NCBI GenBank assembly: GCA_030446305.1
Contig: JASUSA010000003.1
Span: forward strand, 1 to 64,000
Source of the DNA: Clostridiales bacterium
GTDB lineage: Bacteria > Bacillota > Clostridia > Peptostreptococcales > Acidaminobacteraceae
Reading direction: 5' to 3'
Length of the DNA: 64,000 nucleotides
The notes under the pieces were generated by a model. It was not told the origin of the DNA, searched no databases, and worked only from the letters and a program-made list of their open reading frames with translations. A program made the position numbers and the translations under genes. This document shows, piece after piece, positions 1 through 8,605 of the stretch (positions are counted from its first letter, which is position 1; every line of letters begins with the position of its first letter).

Positions 1-321
1 GGCATATTGAACAGTTCCCTTATTGATGGCATTGCGCATGCTGTTATTCGTCTGATATGGAAAACGTCTCTTCACAATCCCCGTTTCAGCTAATATGCCG
101 TCGAGCTCAGATCCAACCGATGCCCCTGTTATCAATGTTATTCCAATCTTTTCGCCATTCTTAACACGTTCTGCCAACGCCAATGGCACTGCTTTTGGAT
201 AGCCAGAAGGTGTAAAACCACTGGTGGCTACCGTGTCCCCATCCTTAATAAATAGGGCCGCCTCTTCGGCTGTTGCAATTTTCGCTTCCAGCGCATTGCA
301 TCTTAAGCGCTCTTTTTCCAT
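1..321 (-). CDS. Acetyl-CoA hydrolase/transferase family protein, Cat1-like (N-terminal part, cut by window edge)
   Basis: Reading the minus strand from the ATG at 319-321, behind a GGAGGC ribosome site, gives 107 codons that run off the left end of the window. The visible part resembles the N-terminus of the succinyl-CoA:CoA transferase (Cat1)/acetyl-CoA hydrolase family. It has SGFTPSGYP at residues 34-42, the LITGASVGSELDG stretch at about 63-75, and RRFPYQTNNSMR at about 85-96. Such enzymes move CoA between acetate and a short-chain or dicarboxylic acid in the cytosol. The catalytic glutamate lies in the missing part, so substrate cannot be judged. A hairpin terminator precedes it, so it is probably the first gene of its own transcript. 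Confidence 0.85.
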   Translation of the reverse strand, partial: MEKERLRCNALEAKIATAEEAALFIKDGDTVATSGFTPSGYPKAVPLALAERVKNGEKIGITLITGASVGSELDGILAETGIVKRRFPYQTNNSMRNAINKGTVQYA

Positions 322-350
322 GTTTATTGCCTCCTATTTGTATCAGTAAA

Positions 351-400
351 CAAAAAAAGCCAAATAACAATCTTTTCGAAAAAAGATTGGCTATTTGGCT
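351..400 (-). terminator. Intrinsic terminator after the transporter/DUF3870 operon
   Basis: On the minus strand two nearly perfect arms (358-376 and 381-400) close on a CGAA loop and are followed by a run of seven T. It lies downstream of the DUF3870 gene and just 30 bases before the CoA-transferase start. It could therefore also act as an attenuator in the leader of that gene. Confidence 0.8.
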
Positions 401-505
401 GTGCGTTTTATCATGGAATGGCACAGAGGACTTCTGTACCCTTAATAAAACAAAGTTAAATACCCTCTAACTTTTTCATTCAGTTGTGCTTGCGTCAACG
501 TTGAA

Positions 506-841
506 TTACTCTTCCATGTACTCATCACCGTTTTCGCAAATCTGTTTATACTTTTCAGCACAAGTCTTTACGGCGGATATAATTGCTTTTCTCGCGCTCC
601 CAAAGTAATATTTCCTAAATTTCTTTTCAATGTAGTCGATATCGCTCAATGAGCAGCCTTTAAGAATTGATCTTACAAAATCTTTGGCAATTTGGGTCGC
701 TAATGAGCAATCGGAATCGATAATGACGCCGGAATTTTTTTCCACGACAACGCCAACGGCAATTACCGAATAGAGCTCTTTCGCCGTAATGCCTTGAGGT
801 AGTTTTGCATAACCGGTGATTAGTATTTCGTTTGATTCCAT
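506..841 (-). CDS. DUF3870 domain protein
   Basis: This 111-residue soluble protein has the features I associate with DUF3870. They are GYAKLPQG at 10-17, a hydrophobic strand ending in a Asp-Ser-Asp-Cys-Ser-Leu-Ala-Thr motif at 42-49, and Gly-Ser-Ala-Arg-Lys-Ala-Ile at about 81-87. The start at 841 is chosen over an ORF start 45 bases upstream because AGGAGGGTAACA sits directly before this ATG. It follows the AspT-like transporter gene by 55 bp on the same strand and ends before a terminator, so the two are likely co-transcribed. No biochemical role is known to me; the pairing suggests a link to uptake or breakdown of the transported acid. Confidence 0.75.
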   Translation of the reverse strand: MESNEILITGYAKLPQGITAKELYSVIAVGVVVEKNSGVIIDSDCSLATQIAKDFVRSILKGCSLSDIDYIEKKFRKYYFGSARKAIISAVKTCAEKYKQICENGDEYMEE

Positions 842-896
842 TGTTACCCTCCTGTAAATCGTGCCTTCTGTCATATTATACCACAACCGAGGTGAA

Positions 897-2267
897 TTAC
901 ATAGGGAGAGAGTGCAGGATGATCGTAAATATTACCATGCCTAAAAGCGCAAATGGGTACGTTGCACCATAGCCTGCTGCCGGGTCATCAGAACCCACTG
1001 CTTCAACTGCCGCGCCAAGGCCCGGTGTCGATGTCATACCGCCGCAAATGGCGCCGGAAAGCATGATCCAGTTAATTTTAAACACGTATCTTCCGATGAC
1101 ATAACCAACCATCATCGCCACAACGCCAACGACAAGTGCAACAAGGCCTAAGAATGCACCAGGGCCAGCCAACGCGTCAACGACGGCAAAGCCATAGCGA
1201 AGGCCGACGATCGCGAGGAAAAATGCCAACGATACTTCACGGATCACGCCTAATATCTTACTGTTCATTCTGAAATTAATAAAACCAATCTTACCAATGT
1301 AGCCGACAATTAATGAACCTATCAGTGCACCACCTGTGGCACCAAGACTGAAATTGCCAAGTCCGATGAAGCTCAAATCAATGGTAATAAGACCAATGGT
1401 GTACCCAAAGAAGCACGCAAAGACAAAACCTATCATGTCAAAACTGACTTCCGGTATTTCCTTTGCCGTTTTACCTGCTTTTGCGTCTGCCATTTCCCTC
1501 TTGAATTCCAATTTTTCTTTTTCGATATCGATTCTGAATATTTTAGGAAAGAAATTCATTGCTATGATGACGATAAGAACACCGAAAGGATAGCCAATCG
1601 CATGACCTACACCAATGCCCGCTTCAGCATTTTTAATGAATTGCGCTTTTTGATCGTCTGTAAGTGCCGTCGTCGTATTAGGATCCAAATCTTCGCCTAA
1701 AATGGCAAAGAATTTTTCTTTCTCCTCGACGGTCATCGTATCAAATTTTGCGACTTCGTTTGTTGCGTGTTTTCGAGCAGTCTCTATTGCCGCCGCTAGC
1801 CCTGGCGAACTTGTGAGTGCTCCCGTATAGACACCTGAGATTTCATACGGATTTGAACCTTTTGAGAAAAATGTCATGCCATAGGTAGCACCGGCTCCTA
1901 CGAGCGTTACGACAAATCCCATGATGATGAACTTCGCGCCGTATTTTTTCAATACCACATCGATATCTTTCGCTGCGAGCAACCCTACTGCAACGACAAA
2001 CAGCACTAAGAACAACGTAAAAAAGCCTTTGTCTACAACGCCTGCTTTTACAAGACTTGAAGCCGATTTATACGCTTTGTCGTCTTCGCCGATCCCCTTG
2101 GCAAGATTCATCATAAACCAGCCAATAGGCAAACCTGTAAATAGAGCGCCTGAAGTTCCAAAATTAAATTTACCAAATTTAATTTTTCCAAACATTAGAC
2201 CCGATGCTACTGTCACAAACATTAGAATAAACGGATCCATCAACCACTTCATGTAGTCAAAACTCAT
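897..2267 (-). CDS. AspT/YidE-type antiporter-like membrane protein
   Basis: The 456-residue protein has about ten hydrophobic segments in two related halves separated by a charged stretch (about 160-215 and 245-275). Each half carries the signature of the aspartate:alanine exchanger family: SPGLAAAIE at 154-162 and TSTPGLGAAVEA at 412-423. A GYG-TYPF motif follows the second copy. Family members exchange carboxylic or amino acids across the cytoplasmic membrane; the substrate here is not known. Unlike YidE/YbjL there are no TrkA_C domains between the halves. The start at 2267 has GAGGGG upstream; the longer ORF (to 2369) has no such signal. It heads a transcript with the DUF3870 gene. Confidence 0.8.
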   Translation of the reverse strand: MSFDYMKWLMDPFILMFVTVASGLMFGKIKFGKFNFGTSGALFTGLPIGWFMMNLAKGIGEDDKAYKSASSLVKAGVVDKGFFTLFLVLFVVAVGLLAAKDIDVVLKKYGAKFIIMGFVVTLVGAGATYGMTFFSKGSNPYEISGVYTGALTSSPGLAAAIETARKHATNEVAKFDTMTVEEKEKFFAILGEDLDPNTTTALTDDQKAQFIKNAEAGIGVGHAIGYPFGVLIVIIAMNFFPKIFRIDIEKEKLEFKREMADAKAGKTAKEIPEVSFDMIGFVFACFFGYTIGLITIDLSFIGLGNFSLGATGGALIGSLIVGYIGKIGFINFRMNSKILGVIREVSLAFFLAIVGLRYGFAVVDALAGPGAFLGLVALVVGVVAMMVGYVIGRYVFKINWIMLSGAICGGMTSTPGLGAAVEAVGSDDPAAGYGATYPFALLGMVIFTIILHSLPM

Positions 2268-2370
2268 AATTTTACCCCTCTCAATTTCTGATATTAAGCT
2301 AACCTTGCCCTTTTCTCGGCACATGGATTCAAGGGGAATGTGCCAAGGGTAGACAAATATTTTAGACAAT

Positions 2371-2399
2371 AAAAAAAGGCATAGCGATTTTGCTATGCC
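2371..2399 (-). terminator. Intrinsic terminator of the fumarase operon
   Basis: Minus strand: GGCATAGC, a six-base loop, GCTATGCC, then seven T. It lies about 107 bp beyond the methyltransferase stop codon and closes the operon that begins with the thioesterase. Confidence 0.85.
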
Positions 2400-2505
2400 G
2401 TCCTTTCAATACGTGTCGATGATGGAAGTCACCGAATATTGTCATGGCTAGATTGTTAACTTAATAACATTATATCACGATGCCAATAAATTTAAAGCAA
2501 TTTTT

Positions 2506-3087
2506 TTATTTTTTTAAAATGATATTGACCCATTTTTTCCCGAGGTGATCCTTTCGGGCATCCTCCGTCAGCCACATCTTTTCAAGTGTGAAGTCCTTTT
2601 GCGCGTTCAGTAGCGCTAAGAATTTACCCTCCGTAAAATCGTTAAAGAATCGTCCTTTTCGCATACTAGCTGTATCGCCATATTTGAAGGATAAATAAAC
2701 ATAGCCCGCATCCCTCAAAGCGCGATGACAAATTGCCAGCGCCTTTAAAATCTCATCGTCGTTAAAATGCAAGAATACGGCACTTGCCCAGATGGCATCA
2801 AACTCATCTTCATATTGAACTTCTTGAAAATCCACCAGCAGTACTTCATTGTTTAAAAAATTTTCGCCGCGCGCTACAATTTCCTCTGCGTAGTCAATGG
2901 ACACGACTTCGTAGCCCTTTTTATAGAAATGCAGGCTGTCTCTTCCAGAACCAAAACCGACATCGAGAAGCTTAATCCCCGGTTTAAGGTAAGATTCAAA
3001 TACTTCGTAAATGGGTTTGAGATCTACATCCAGCGTCTTTTCAATAAATTCATGCGCGTGCTCGTTATAATATTGTTTGTTCAACAT
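2506..3087 (-). CDS. Class I SAM-dependent methyltransferase
   Basis: This 193-residue protein has a Rossmann methyltransferase fold. Motif I is LLDVGFGSGRDS at 40-51, the acidic end of strand 2 is VVSIDYAEE at about 61-69, and a DAIWASAVFLHF stretch follows. The small size and the Gly-x-Gly-Arg-Asp-Ser variant of motif I resemble the TehB/UbiE-like group of small-molecule methyltransferases. The substrate cannot be told. The ATG at 3087 is chosen because GGAGG lies eight bases upstream. The ATG at 3102 itself overlaps that Shine-Dalgarno sequence and the fumB stop region. It is the last gene after thioesterase, fumA and fumB. Nothing in it links it directly to fumarate, so it may only ride on the operon. 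Confidence 0.75.
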   Translation of the reverse strand: MLNKQYYNEHAHEFIEKTLDVDLKPIYEVFESYLKPGIKLLDVGFGSGRDSLHFYKKGYEVVSIDYAEEIVARGENFLNNEVLLVDFQEVQYEDEFDAIWASAVFLHFNDDEILKALAICHRALRDAGYVYLSFKYGDTASMRKGRFFNDFTEGKFLALLNAQKDFTLEKMWLTEDARKDHLGKKWVNIILKK

Positions 3088-3102
3088 CGAAAGCACCTCC
3101 AT

Positions 3103-3657
3103 TTATTTCGTCGCGTATTGCTCTCTTTCTGTTTCATATAAATTATTGCCTTCGCTGTCAATGACAACGATAACTGGAAAATCTACTACTTCGAGCTTTC
3201 GGATCGCCTCTGGACCCAAATCACCATAAGCAACGATTTCACTCGATTGAACTGAATTAGCGATCAATGCACCCGCGCCGCCGATCGCAGCAAAATACAG
3301 TGCGCCATATGTTTTCATGCCATCTACAACTGTTTGATTGCGTTCTCCCTTGCCGATCATGCCCTTTAATCCCTTCGCAAGCAAAGGAACTGTCAAATCA
3401 TCCATTCGATAACTTGTTGTCGGTCCACAAGAACCTATTACTTCACCAGGTTTTGCAGGTGTTGGGCCCACATAGTAGATGACTTGTCCATTGACATCGA
3501 AAGGCAGCTCTTCACCAGCTTCAAGCGCTTTAATCATCCTGAGATGCGCCGCATCTCTTCCTGTGTAAACAGTTCCAGAAATCAGTACCTGATCGCCTGC
3601 TTTTAACGCCTTAACGGAATCTGCTGTCATTGGCGTTGTCACATTAATTTTCTGCAT
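3103..3657 (-). CDS. fumB: Fumarate hydratase class I, beta subunit
   Basis: This 184-residue protein matches the C-terminal (beta) half of oxygen-sensitive class I fumarases and related tartrate dehydratases. The signature SCGPTTSYRMD at 76-86 and the IGKGERN and AIGGAGALIANSV stretches form the substrate-binding swivelling domain. With the alpha subunit encoded 12 bp upstream it makes the [4Fe-4S] enzyme that interconverts fumarate and malate in the cytosol. Two-subunit forms are usual in anaerobes, whereas E. coli FumA is a single chain. Other Fe-S hydro-lyases such as tartrate dehydratase share these motifs, so fumarase is the likely but not the only reading. Confidence 0.88.
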   Translation of the reverse strand: MQKINVTTPMTADSVKALKAGDQVLISGTVYTGRDAAHLRMIKALEAGEELPFDVNGQVIYYVGPTPAKPGEVIGSCGPTTSYRMDDLTVPLLAKGLKGMIGKGERNQTVVDGMKTYGALYFAAIGGAGALIANSVQSSEIVAYGDLGPEAIRKLEVVDFPVIVVIDSEGNNLYETEREQYATK

Positions 3658-3669
3658 GCACCATCCCTC

Positions 3670-4512
3670 CTAAAGGACTATTTCCATATGTCTTGAAGCA
3701 TGACAATTGATGTTTACCGCCACTGGAAGCCCGGCAATGTGAGTTGGAAAAACCTCAACATTGACACCTAGTGCCGTCGTATTGCCTCCAAGACCCTGCG
3801 GTCCGATGCCAAGCTGATTGATTTTTTCTAACAGCGTCGTTTCAAGCGCTTTAATATGCGGCAGCGAGCTTTCGTCATCGACATTTCTCAAGAGCGCCTG
3901 CTTCGCCAGCATCGCAGCCTTTTCAATCGTTCCGCCAATGCCAACGCCTACAACTATGGGCGGACATGGATTCGGACCGGCAAGCGACACCGTTTCGATG
4001 ACAAACGCTTCAACGCCTTTGATACCATCTGATGGTTTAAGCATTTTTGTTCTCGACATATTTTCACTGCCAAATCCTTTAAGCGCTACTTTTAGCTTTA
4101 CTTGATCACCGGGAACAATATCAAAATAGACGATACCTGGCGTATTGTCATTTGTGTTCACCCGGTTCAATGGGTCGGCAACAACAGATTTTCTTAAATA
4201 GCCTTCACCGTAGCCGTCGCGGATCCCTTGGTCAATTGCCGTCTTAATATCGCCTCCAACGAGATGCACATCCTGTCCAATCTCAGCAAAGACGACGACC
4301 ATACCGGTATCCTGGCAGATCGGCACTTGCTTTTCACCAGCAATTCGAGCATTTTCAAGTAAATCGACTAAAATCGATTTTCCGATAGGAGACGTTTCCA
4401 CCTCAAGCCCCTTTTCAAAAGCAGCTTTGATGTCCATCCCTATATTGTAATTTGCATCTATACACATGTGTTTGATGCTTTCTCTTATCATCGACACGTC
4501 TATGGTTCGCAT
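3670..4512 (-). CDS. fumA: Fumarate hydratase class I, alpha subunit
   Basis: The 280-residue product is the cluster-binding subunit of a class I fumarase. Three cysteines stand where the [4Fe-4S] ligands are expected: Cys66 in ICQDTG, Cys183 in GPNPCPP, and Cys270 in the C-terminal NCHASRH. A GFGSENMS motif (about 146-153) and VVGVGIGGT follow the family pattern. The start has GGAGGCGGA directly upstream and lies 8 bp after the thioesterase gene. With fumB it forms a heteromeric, oxygen-labile hydratase. Role in this organism: probably the fumarate/malate step of a partial or reductive TCA branch or of aspartate fermentation (inference). Confidence 0.9.
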   Translation of the reverse strand: MRTIDVSMIRESIKHMCIDANYNIGMDIKAAFEKGLEVETSPIGKSILVDLLENARIAGEKQVPICQDTGMVVVFAEIGQDVHLVGGDIKTAIDQGIRDGYGEGYLRKSVVADPLNRVNTNDNTPGIVYFDIVPGDQVKLKVALKGFGSENMSRTKMLKPSDGIKGVEAFVIETVSLAGPNPCPPIVVGVGIGGTIEKAAMLAKQALLRNVDDESSLPHIKALETTLLEKINQLGIGPQGLGGNTTALGVNVEVFPTHIAGLPVAVNINCHASRHMEIVL

Positions 4513-4520
4513 TCCGCCTC

Positions 4521-4919
4521 CTAGGCCTTGCCCTTTTGGTTGATTTTGTTTAAGAATTTCTGAGATTCAATAATGTATCGGCCGTGGGTCCCTTCGCCGA
4601 TCAAGCCTTCTTCATCATAGGCAGACACTTTGAACAGCAGCTTTTTGCCTTCCATTTCAATGAGTTCAGCCTTTGCCACAACTTTCATGCCAAGCGGTGT
4701 TGCAGCCATATGCTTGACGTTAACAAAAGTACCCACTGTCCCAAACGCTGCTTCCAGACCGTTTTGCGCACAATTTAGCGCTGCATTTTCCATAAGACCA
4801 ATCATCATCGGTGTCGAAAAGACTTCAATGGCGCCGCTCCCAAATGCCGCTGCAGAATGTTCGTAGGCAACGATGAGTTCAGATTCATAAGTATCACCAA
4901 TTTTAAGTGTTGTAATCAT
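4521..4919 (-). CDS. Hotdog-fold thioesterase, FlK-like
   Basis: This 132-residue hotdog protein heads the fumarase operon. It resembles fluoroacetyl-CoA thioesterase FlK: Thr36, Glu44 and His70 are spaced 8 and 26 residues apart, the same spacing as the FlK triad Thr42-Glu50-His76. The central motif is STPMMIGLMENAA followed by VNVKHMAATPLG. Proteins of this type hydrolyse small acyl-CoA thioesters; real fluoroacetyl-CoA activity would need testing, because many anaerobes carry uncharacterised members. The ATG at 4919 has GGAGG eight bases upstream; a GTG nine bases earlier lies inside that site. The gene ends 8 bp before fumA. Confidence 0.75.
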   Translation of the reverse strand: MITTLKIGDTYESELIVAYEHSAAAFGSGAIEVFSTPMMIGLMENAALNCAQNGLEAAFGTVGTFVNVKHMAATPLGMKVVAKAELIEMEGKKLLFKVSAYDEEGLIGEGTHGRYIIESQKFLNKINQKGKA

Positions 4920-4984
4920 GCTTATCACCTCCTTATTATTACCATGATACCATTAGAAGCACATAAAGTGAATGTAAAATCTTA

Positions 4985-5023
4985 AAATGCGCAAAAGCAG
5001 GCCTAGGCCTGCTTTTGCGTTTA
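4985..5023 (-). terminator. Bidirectional-looking terminator after ftsH
   Basis: A perfect 30-bp palindrome (4990-5019, arms CGCAAAAGCAGGCCT) is flanked by T-rich sequence on both sides. It closes the ftsH transcript on the minus strand. It could work in either direction, but no plus-strand gene ends here. Confidence 0.85.
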
Positions 5024-5089
5024 TTATGTTTGACTTGTATTTTTCTTATATTCCTTTTATACGATACCTGACGAGCCGCTTTATGGACG

Positions 5090-7204
5090 TTACTTCTCCA
5101 CTTCGTCTGAATTTTCTTCAGCAGCATCACTGTCACTTGACACATCCGCAGCCGCGGCATCTGTCGCTCTTACTTCTGCTTCATCAGTGCCTTTTGTCGC
5201 TGCAACCTCTTCCTCTGAAGGAATCGTTGCGCCAAAGCGATGCGGCTTTTCCGGCGTTTCTTTTATTTCAGCGCCGTCTTCATGCTTCTCATTGTATTTT
5301 TCAAACGCGGCGCGTTCAATTTCTTCGAGCTCTTTCGCACGCTTGCGCTCTTCTTCAATTTTTTGATTTTCAGAAGAAATTTTAGCTTCAAGTGCTTCTA
5401 AGCCATCATTGAACGCCGTTTTAAACTCTTCACCGCTGATCGTCTCATACTTGAGCAATGCCTGTGCAATGATGTGAAGCTTGTCAATATTTTCTTCCAG
5501 CAATGAATAAGCATTATCATACGCCTTATCGACGATGTTTCTTACTTCTCTGTCAATCTCAGCCGCTACATGCTCTGAATGATTCTTCATGGACGTGAAA
5601 TCACGCCCTAAAAAGACTTCATCTTCGGTATCGTAGCTCATCGATCCAAGATTTTCACTCATTGCATACTTGGTAACCATCGCACGCGCAACTTTTGTCA
5701 CTCTGCTGAGGTCGTTCTGAGCGCCCGTACTGATGTCGCCCAAGATGAGGCTTTCTGCCACACGGCCGCCAAGCAGGATAATCAGTTCTCTTTCCATACC
5801 TTTTTTCGTCGCATAGCTTCGATCTTCTTCCGGCAGCTGCATTGTAAATCCGCCTGCACGTCCCCTTGGGATGATCGTCACCTGATGCACTGGATCGGCT
5901 TCTGGCAGCACTTGTGCCAATATTGCATGACCCGCTTCATGATAAGCTGTAAGCTTGCGCTCCTTTTCACTGACGAGCCGACTCTTCTTCTCCACACCCG
6001 CGATTACTTTTGTAATCGCTTCTTTAATCGTCGACATGCGGATAATCTTATCGCTGTTGCGCGCAGACAAAAGTGCCGCTTCATTTAAAACATTTTCAAG
6101 ATCAGCCGGTGTAAACCCTGGTGTACTCTGTGCGAGCACGGCAAAATTCACATCCTCTGCCAGTGGTTTATTGCGCGCATGTACTTTCAATATTTCTTCA
6201 CGTTCACGGATATCCGGAACGCCTACCATAACTTGTCTGTCAAATCGTCCTGGACGAAGCAATGCCGGGTCCAGAATGTCCGGTCTGTTGGTTGCTGCAA
6301 TAATTATAATGCCCTGATTATCACTGAAACCGTCCATTTCAACAAGCAACTGGTTGAGTGTCTGCTCGCGTTCATCGTGACCGCCGCCCAATCCGGCGCC
6401 GCGTTTACGACCAACTGCATCAATCTCATCAATGAAAACAATACATGGCGAATTCTTTTTCGCTTCCTCAAATAGGTCACGCACACGTGATGCACCAACA
6501 CCGACAAACATCTCGACGAAGTCAGAACCTGAAATCGTATAGAACGGTACACCGGCTTCGCCTGCGCACGCCCTTGACAAGTAAGTCTTACCGGTACCCG
6601 GAGGGCCCACCATCAATATGCCCTTTGGAATACGCGCACCCAGCGCCAAATATTTACGAGGGTGCTTCAGAAAATCTACGATCTCCTGCATTTCTTCTTT
6701 TTCTTCTTTTAAACCTGCAACATCTGAAAACGTAATTTTCTTGCTGCTGTCTTTAACCATTTTTGCACGGCTCTTGCCAAAGGACATGACCCGCGATCCG
6801 CCACCCTGCGAATTCTGCATAAAGACAAACCAAAAGACGACAATGAGCAATACCATGATTATGGTCGGCAGAATTTCGATCAGGAACGGCGTATTTGCAG
6901 GTGCAATCCCCACAACGCTGAGCCCCGGATGTGCCTCTTTATAATCAATCAGCATCTCACCGGTCTTGGATGCCAACATGCTCGGAATATAGGTTTCAAA
7001 GACGGTACTATCCGCCAGCGTCCCCGATATTTTATTGCCGTCTATACGAATTTGTTGAACTTCTTCGTTATCGAGCTTTAGCGTGAATTCGTCGTAAGAG
7101 AGTTCAACGACTTTTTGTGTATTAATCCCCGACATCATTACAATGATCAATATACCAACGAAAATTGCAATATATACCGAGGCGCCTTTTAACCCTTTCT
7201 TCAT
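5090..7204 (-). CDS. ftsH: ATP-dependent zinc metalloprotease FtsH
   Basis: The 704-residue protein is a membrane-anchored AAA protease that degrades misfolded membrane proteins and regulators. Membrane segments lie at about 8-25 and 106-129, with a small extracytoplasmic domain between them. The AAA module has Walker A GPPGTGKT (200-207), Walker B with FIDEID (258-263) and the second region of homology ending in RPGRFDRQ. The zinc site HEAGH is at 422-426. The C-terminal ~80 residues are a Lys/Glu-rich helix followed by a highly acidic, Ala/Asp/Ser-rich tail, longer than in typical ~640-residue FtsH. The start at 7204 has AAGGAGG upstream. It follows tilS by 58 bp, but no hpt gene lies between them as in Bacillus. 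Confidence 0.97.
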   Translation of the reverse strand: MKKGLKGASVYIAIFVGILIIVMMSGINTQKVVELSYDEFTLKLDNEEVQQIRIDGNKISGTLADSTVFETYIPSMLASKTGEMLIDYKEAHPGLSVVGIAPANTPFLIEILPTIIMVLLIVVFWFVFMQNSQGGGSRVMSFGKSRAKMVKDSSKKITFSDVAGLKEEKEEMQEIVDFLKHPRKYLALGARIPKGILMVGPPGTGKTYLSRACAGEAGVPFYTISGSDFVEMFVGVGASRVRDLFEEAKKNSPCIVFIDEIDAVGRKRGAGLGGGHDEREQTLNQLLVEMDGFSDNQGIIIIAATNRPDILDPALLRPGRFDRQVMVGVPDIREREEILKVHARNKPLAEDVNFAVLAQSTPGFTPADLENVLNEAALLSARNSDKIIRMSTIKEAITKVIAGVEKKSRLVSEKERKLTAYHEAGHAILAQVLPEADPVHQVTIIPRGRAGGFTMQLPEEDRSYATKKGMERELIILLGGRVAESLILGDISTGAQNDLSRVTKVARAMVTKYAMSENLGSMSYDTEDEVFLGRDFTSMKNHSEHVAAEIDREVRNIVDKAYDNAYSLLEENIDKLHIIAQALLKYETISGEEFKTAFNDGLEALEAKISSENQKIEEERKRAKELEEIERAAFEKYNEKHEDGAEIKETPEKPHRFGATIPSEEEVAATKGTDEAEVRATDAAAADVSSDSDAAEENSDEVEK

Positions 7205-7262
7205 AGCATCCTCCTTATACATCATATTATTTTAGCATAATTAAGGGTTTCAAACAATATAT

Positions 7263-8591
7263 TCAAATTCTAATAATCATAAGTAACTCTGTGTTTTTTG
7301 TAACTTTGACACGGTCACTCATGCGATATCCTGGAATCCAAATAATCTTTTCACCATCACAGACGAGCCACAATTTATCCCGCCTGTACTGTGGGATTTT
7401 TAGATCAATCAGAAAATCCTTTAATTTTTTCGTCCCCTGCATCCCAAGCGGCGAAAAACGATCTCCGGGTTTTCGATGCCTTACTTCTAATTTACCCACA
7501 ATGCAGTTCACATCAACGATAATTTCAGATTCTTTTCGAATATAATGTTCATAATCCGCCATCGACAGCAGCTGTGTTTCAATTTGCGGCGCTACTTCGT
7601 TCGAATTTGTTTCAAACATTGACCGCATTATAATTTCAACATTTTCAGCATTTCTAATCATTAGCCACTGCTCGTCGATATCAATGCGCTTGCCCGCTTC
7701 TTTTAGTTCAATCATGGCATCAATGCGCGCTGCCGGTACATTTCTAATATCACCTCTGACATCTGCAATCATCTTCCTGAACAGATGCCTCTTTTCTGCT
7801 GTTTCCAGTGCTTCAAAATGCGTAAGTGCAATGCCAATACCGCCTGGAAACGTTTCAACATAGCGCTCACTCAGCTTTTGAGTGTGATGTTGCCAAAATC
7901 GTCTTTCTTCTTTAAACAGTTGCGTTGTTCGATAAATCTTTTGTTCGATGTTCGGATCAAACGTCGATTTGATATAGGGAATCAACTTTTGACGTACGCC
8001 GTTGCGGTAATAAAGATCCTGTTGATTGGTTTCATCATGTCGTGGATCAATGCCATTGGCTGCACAGTAAGCCTCAATATTTTGCCTCGAAACATCCAGA
8101 AGCGGCCTTATGATATACGGCTCACGCCGATAAGCAATTGCGGCAAGTCCATCAATACCCGCACCTCTAAACAAATTGATAAAAAAGGTCTCAACGACAT
8201 CATTCATATGATGCGCCACTGCAATGCTGTCAGCACCAACTGCAGATCGCACGGCTTCAAAATGATGATAGCGTACATTGCGCCCCGCTTCTTCAATCGA
8301 TGTATGGGTCTGTGCAGCAATGCCTCTGATGTCCTCTTTAAAAATGTGACAAGGTACATCATATGCTTCACAGAACCGCTTGACATAGGCCATATCGCCA
8401 TCGGCAGCAGCACCCCTCAGACCGTGATGAACATGAATCGCCTCGATGGTCAAATGCCATTTCGCGCGAAGTCGAATCAAAATATGCAGGAGTGCCATTG
8501 AATCCGGCCCGCCGGATACGCCAACGACAATATGATCGCCTTGCTTTATAAGCTGTTGCTTTTCAATTGTGGCCTTAACCTGTTCAATCAA
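7263..8591 (-). CDS. tilS: tRNA(Ile)-lysidine synthase
   Basis: This 442-residue enzyme attaches lysine to the wobble cytidine of tRNA-Ile(CAU), turning it into an AUA reader. The N-terminal PP-loop SGGPDS is at 26-31. The N-type ATPase domain continues through HHGLRG and the AHHMND motif, and a C-terminal TilS domain ends with the KLKDFLIDLKIP and PGYRMSDRVKVT stretches. The start is a TTG at 8589-8591 with GGAG six bases upstream. It begins 14 bp after the TldE gene, so the four genes tldD-tldE-tilS-ftsH probably form one transcript. Confidence 0.95.
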   Translation of the reverse strand: MIEQVKATIEKQQLIKQGDHIVVGVSGGPDSMALLHILIRLRAKWHLTIEAIHVHHGLRGAAADGDMAYVKRFCEAYDVPCHIFKEDIRGIAAQTHTSIEEAGRNVRYHHFEAVRSAVGADSIAVAHHMNDVVETFFINLFRGAGIDGLAAIAYRREPYIIRPLLDVSRQNIEAYCAANGIDPRHDETNQQDLYYRNGVRQKLIPYIKSTFDPNIEQKIYRTTQLFKEERRFWQHHTQKLSERYVETFPGGIGIALTHFEALETAEKRHLFRKMIADVRGDIRNVPAARIDAMIELKEAGKRIDIDEQWLMIRNAENVEIIMRSMFETNSNEVAPQIETQLLSMADYEHYIRKESEIIVDVNCIVGKLEVRHRKPGDRFSPLGMQGTKKLKDFLIDLKIPQYRRDKLWLVCDGEKIIWIPGYRMSDRVKVTKNTELLMIIRI

Positions 8592-8605
8592 ACACGTGCT
8601 CCAAT

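Noticed and set aside
4987-5385. 132-residue plus-strand frame over the ftsH 3' end
   Set aside because: It starts inside the ftsH terminator palindrome and runs antisense to the acidic ftsH tail.
7785-8501. 238-residue plus-strand frame opposite tilS
   Set aside because: It lies wholly antisense to a clear tilS gene, has no ribosome site and no recognisable motif.
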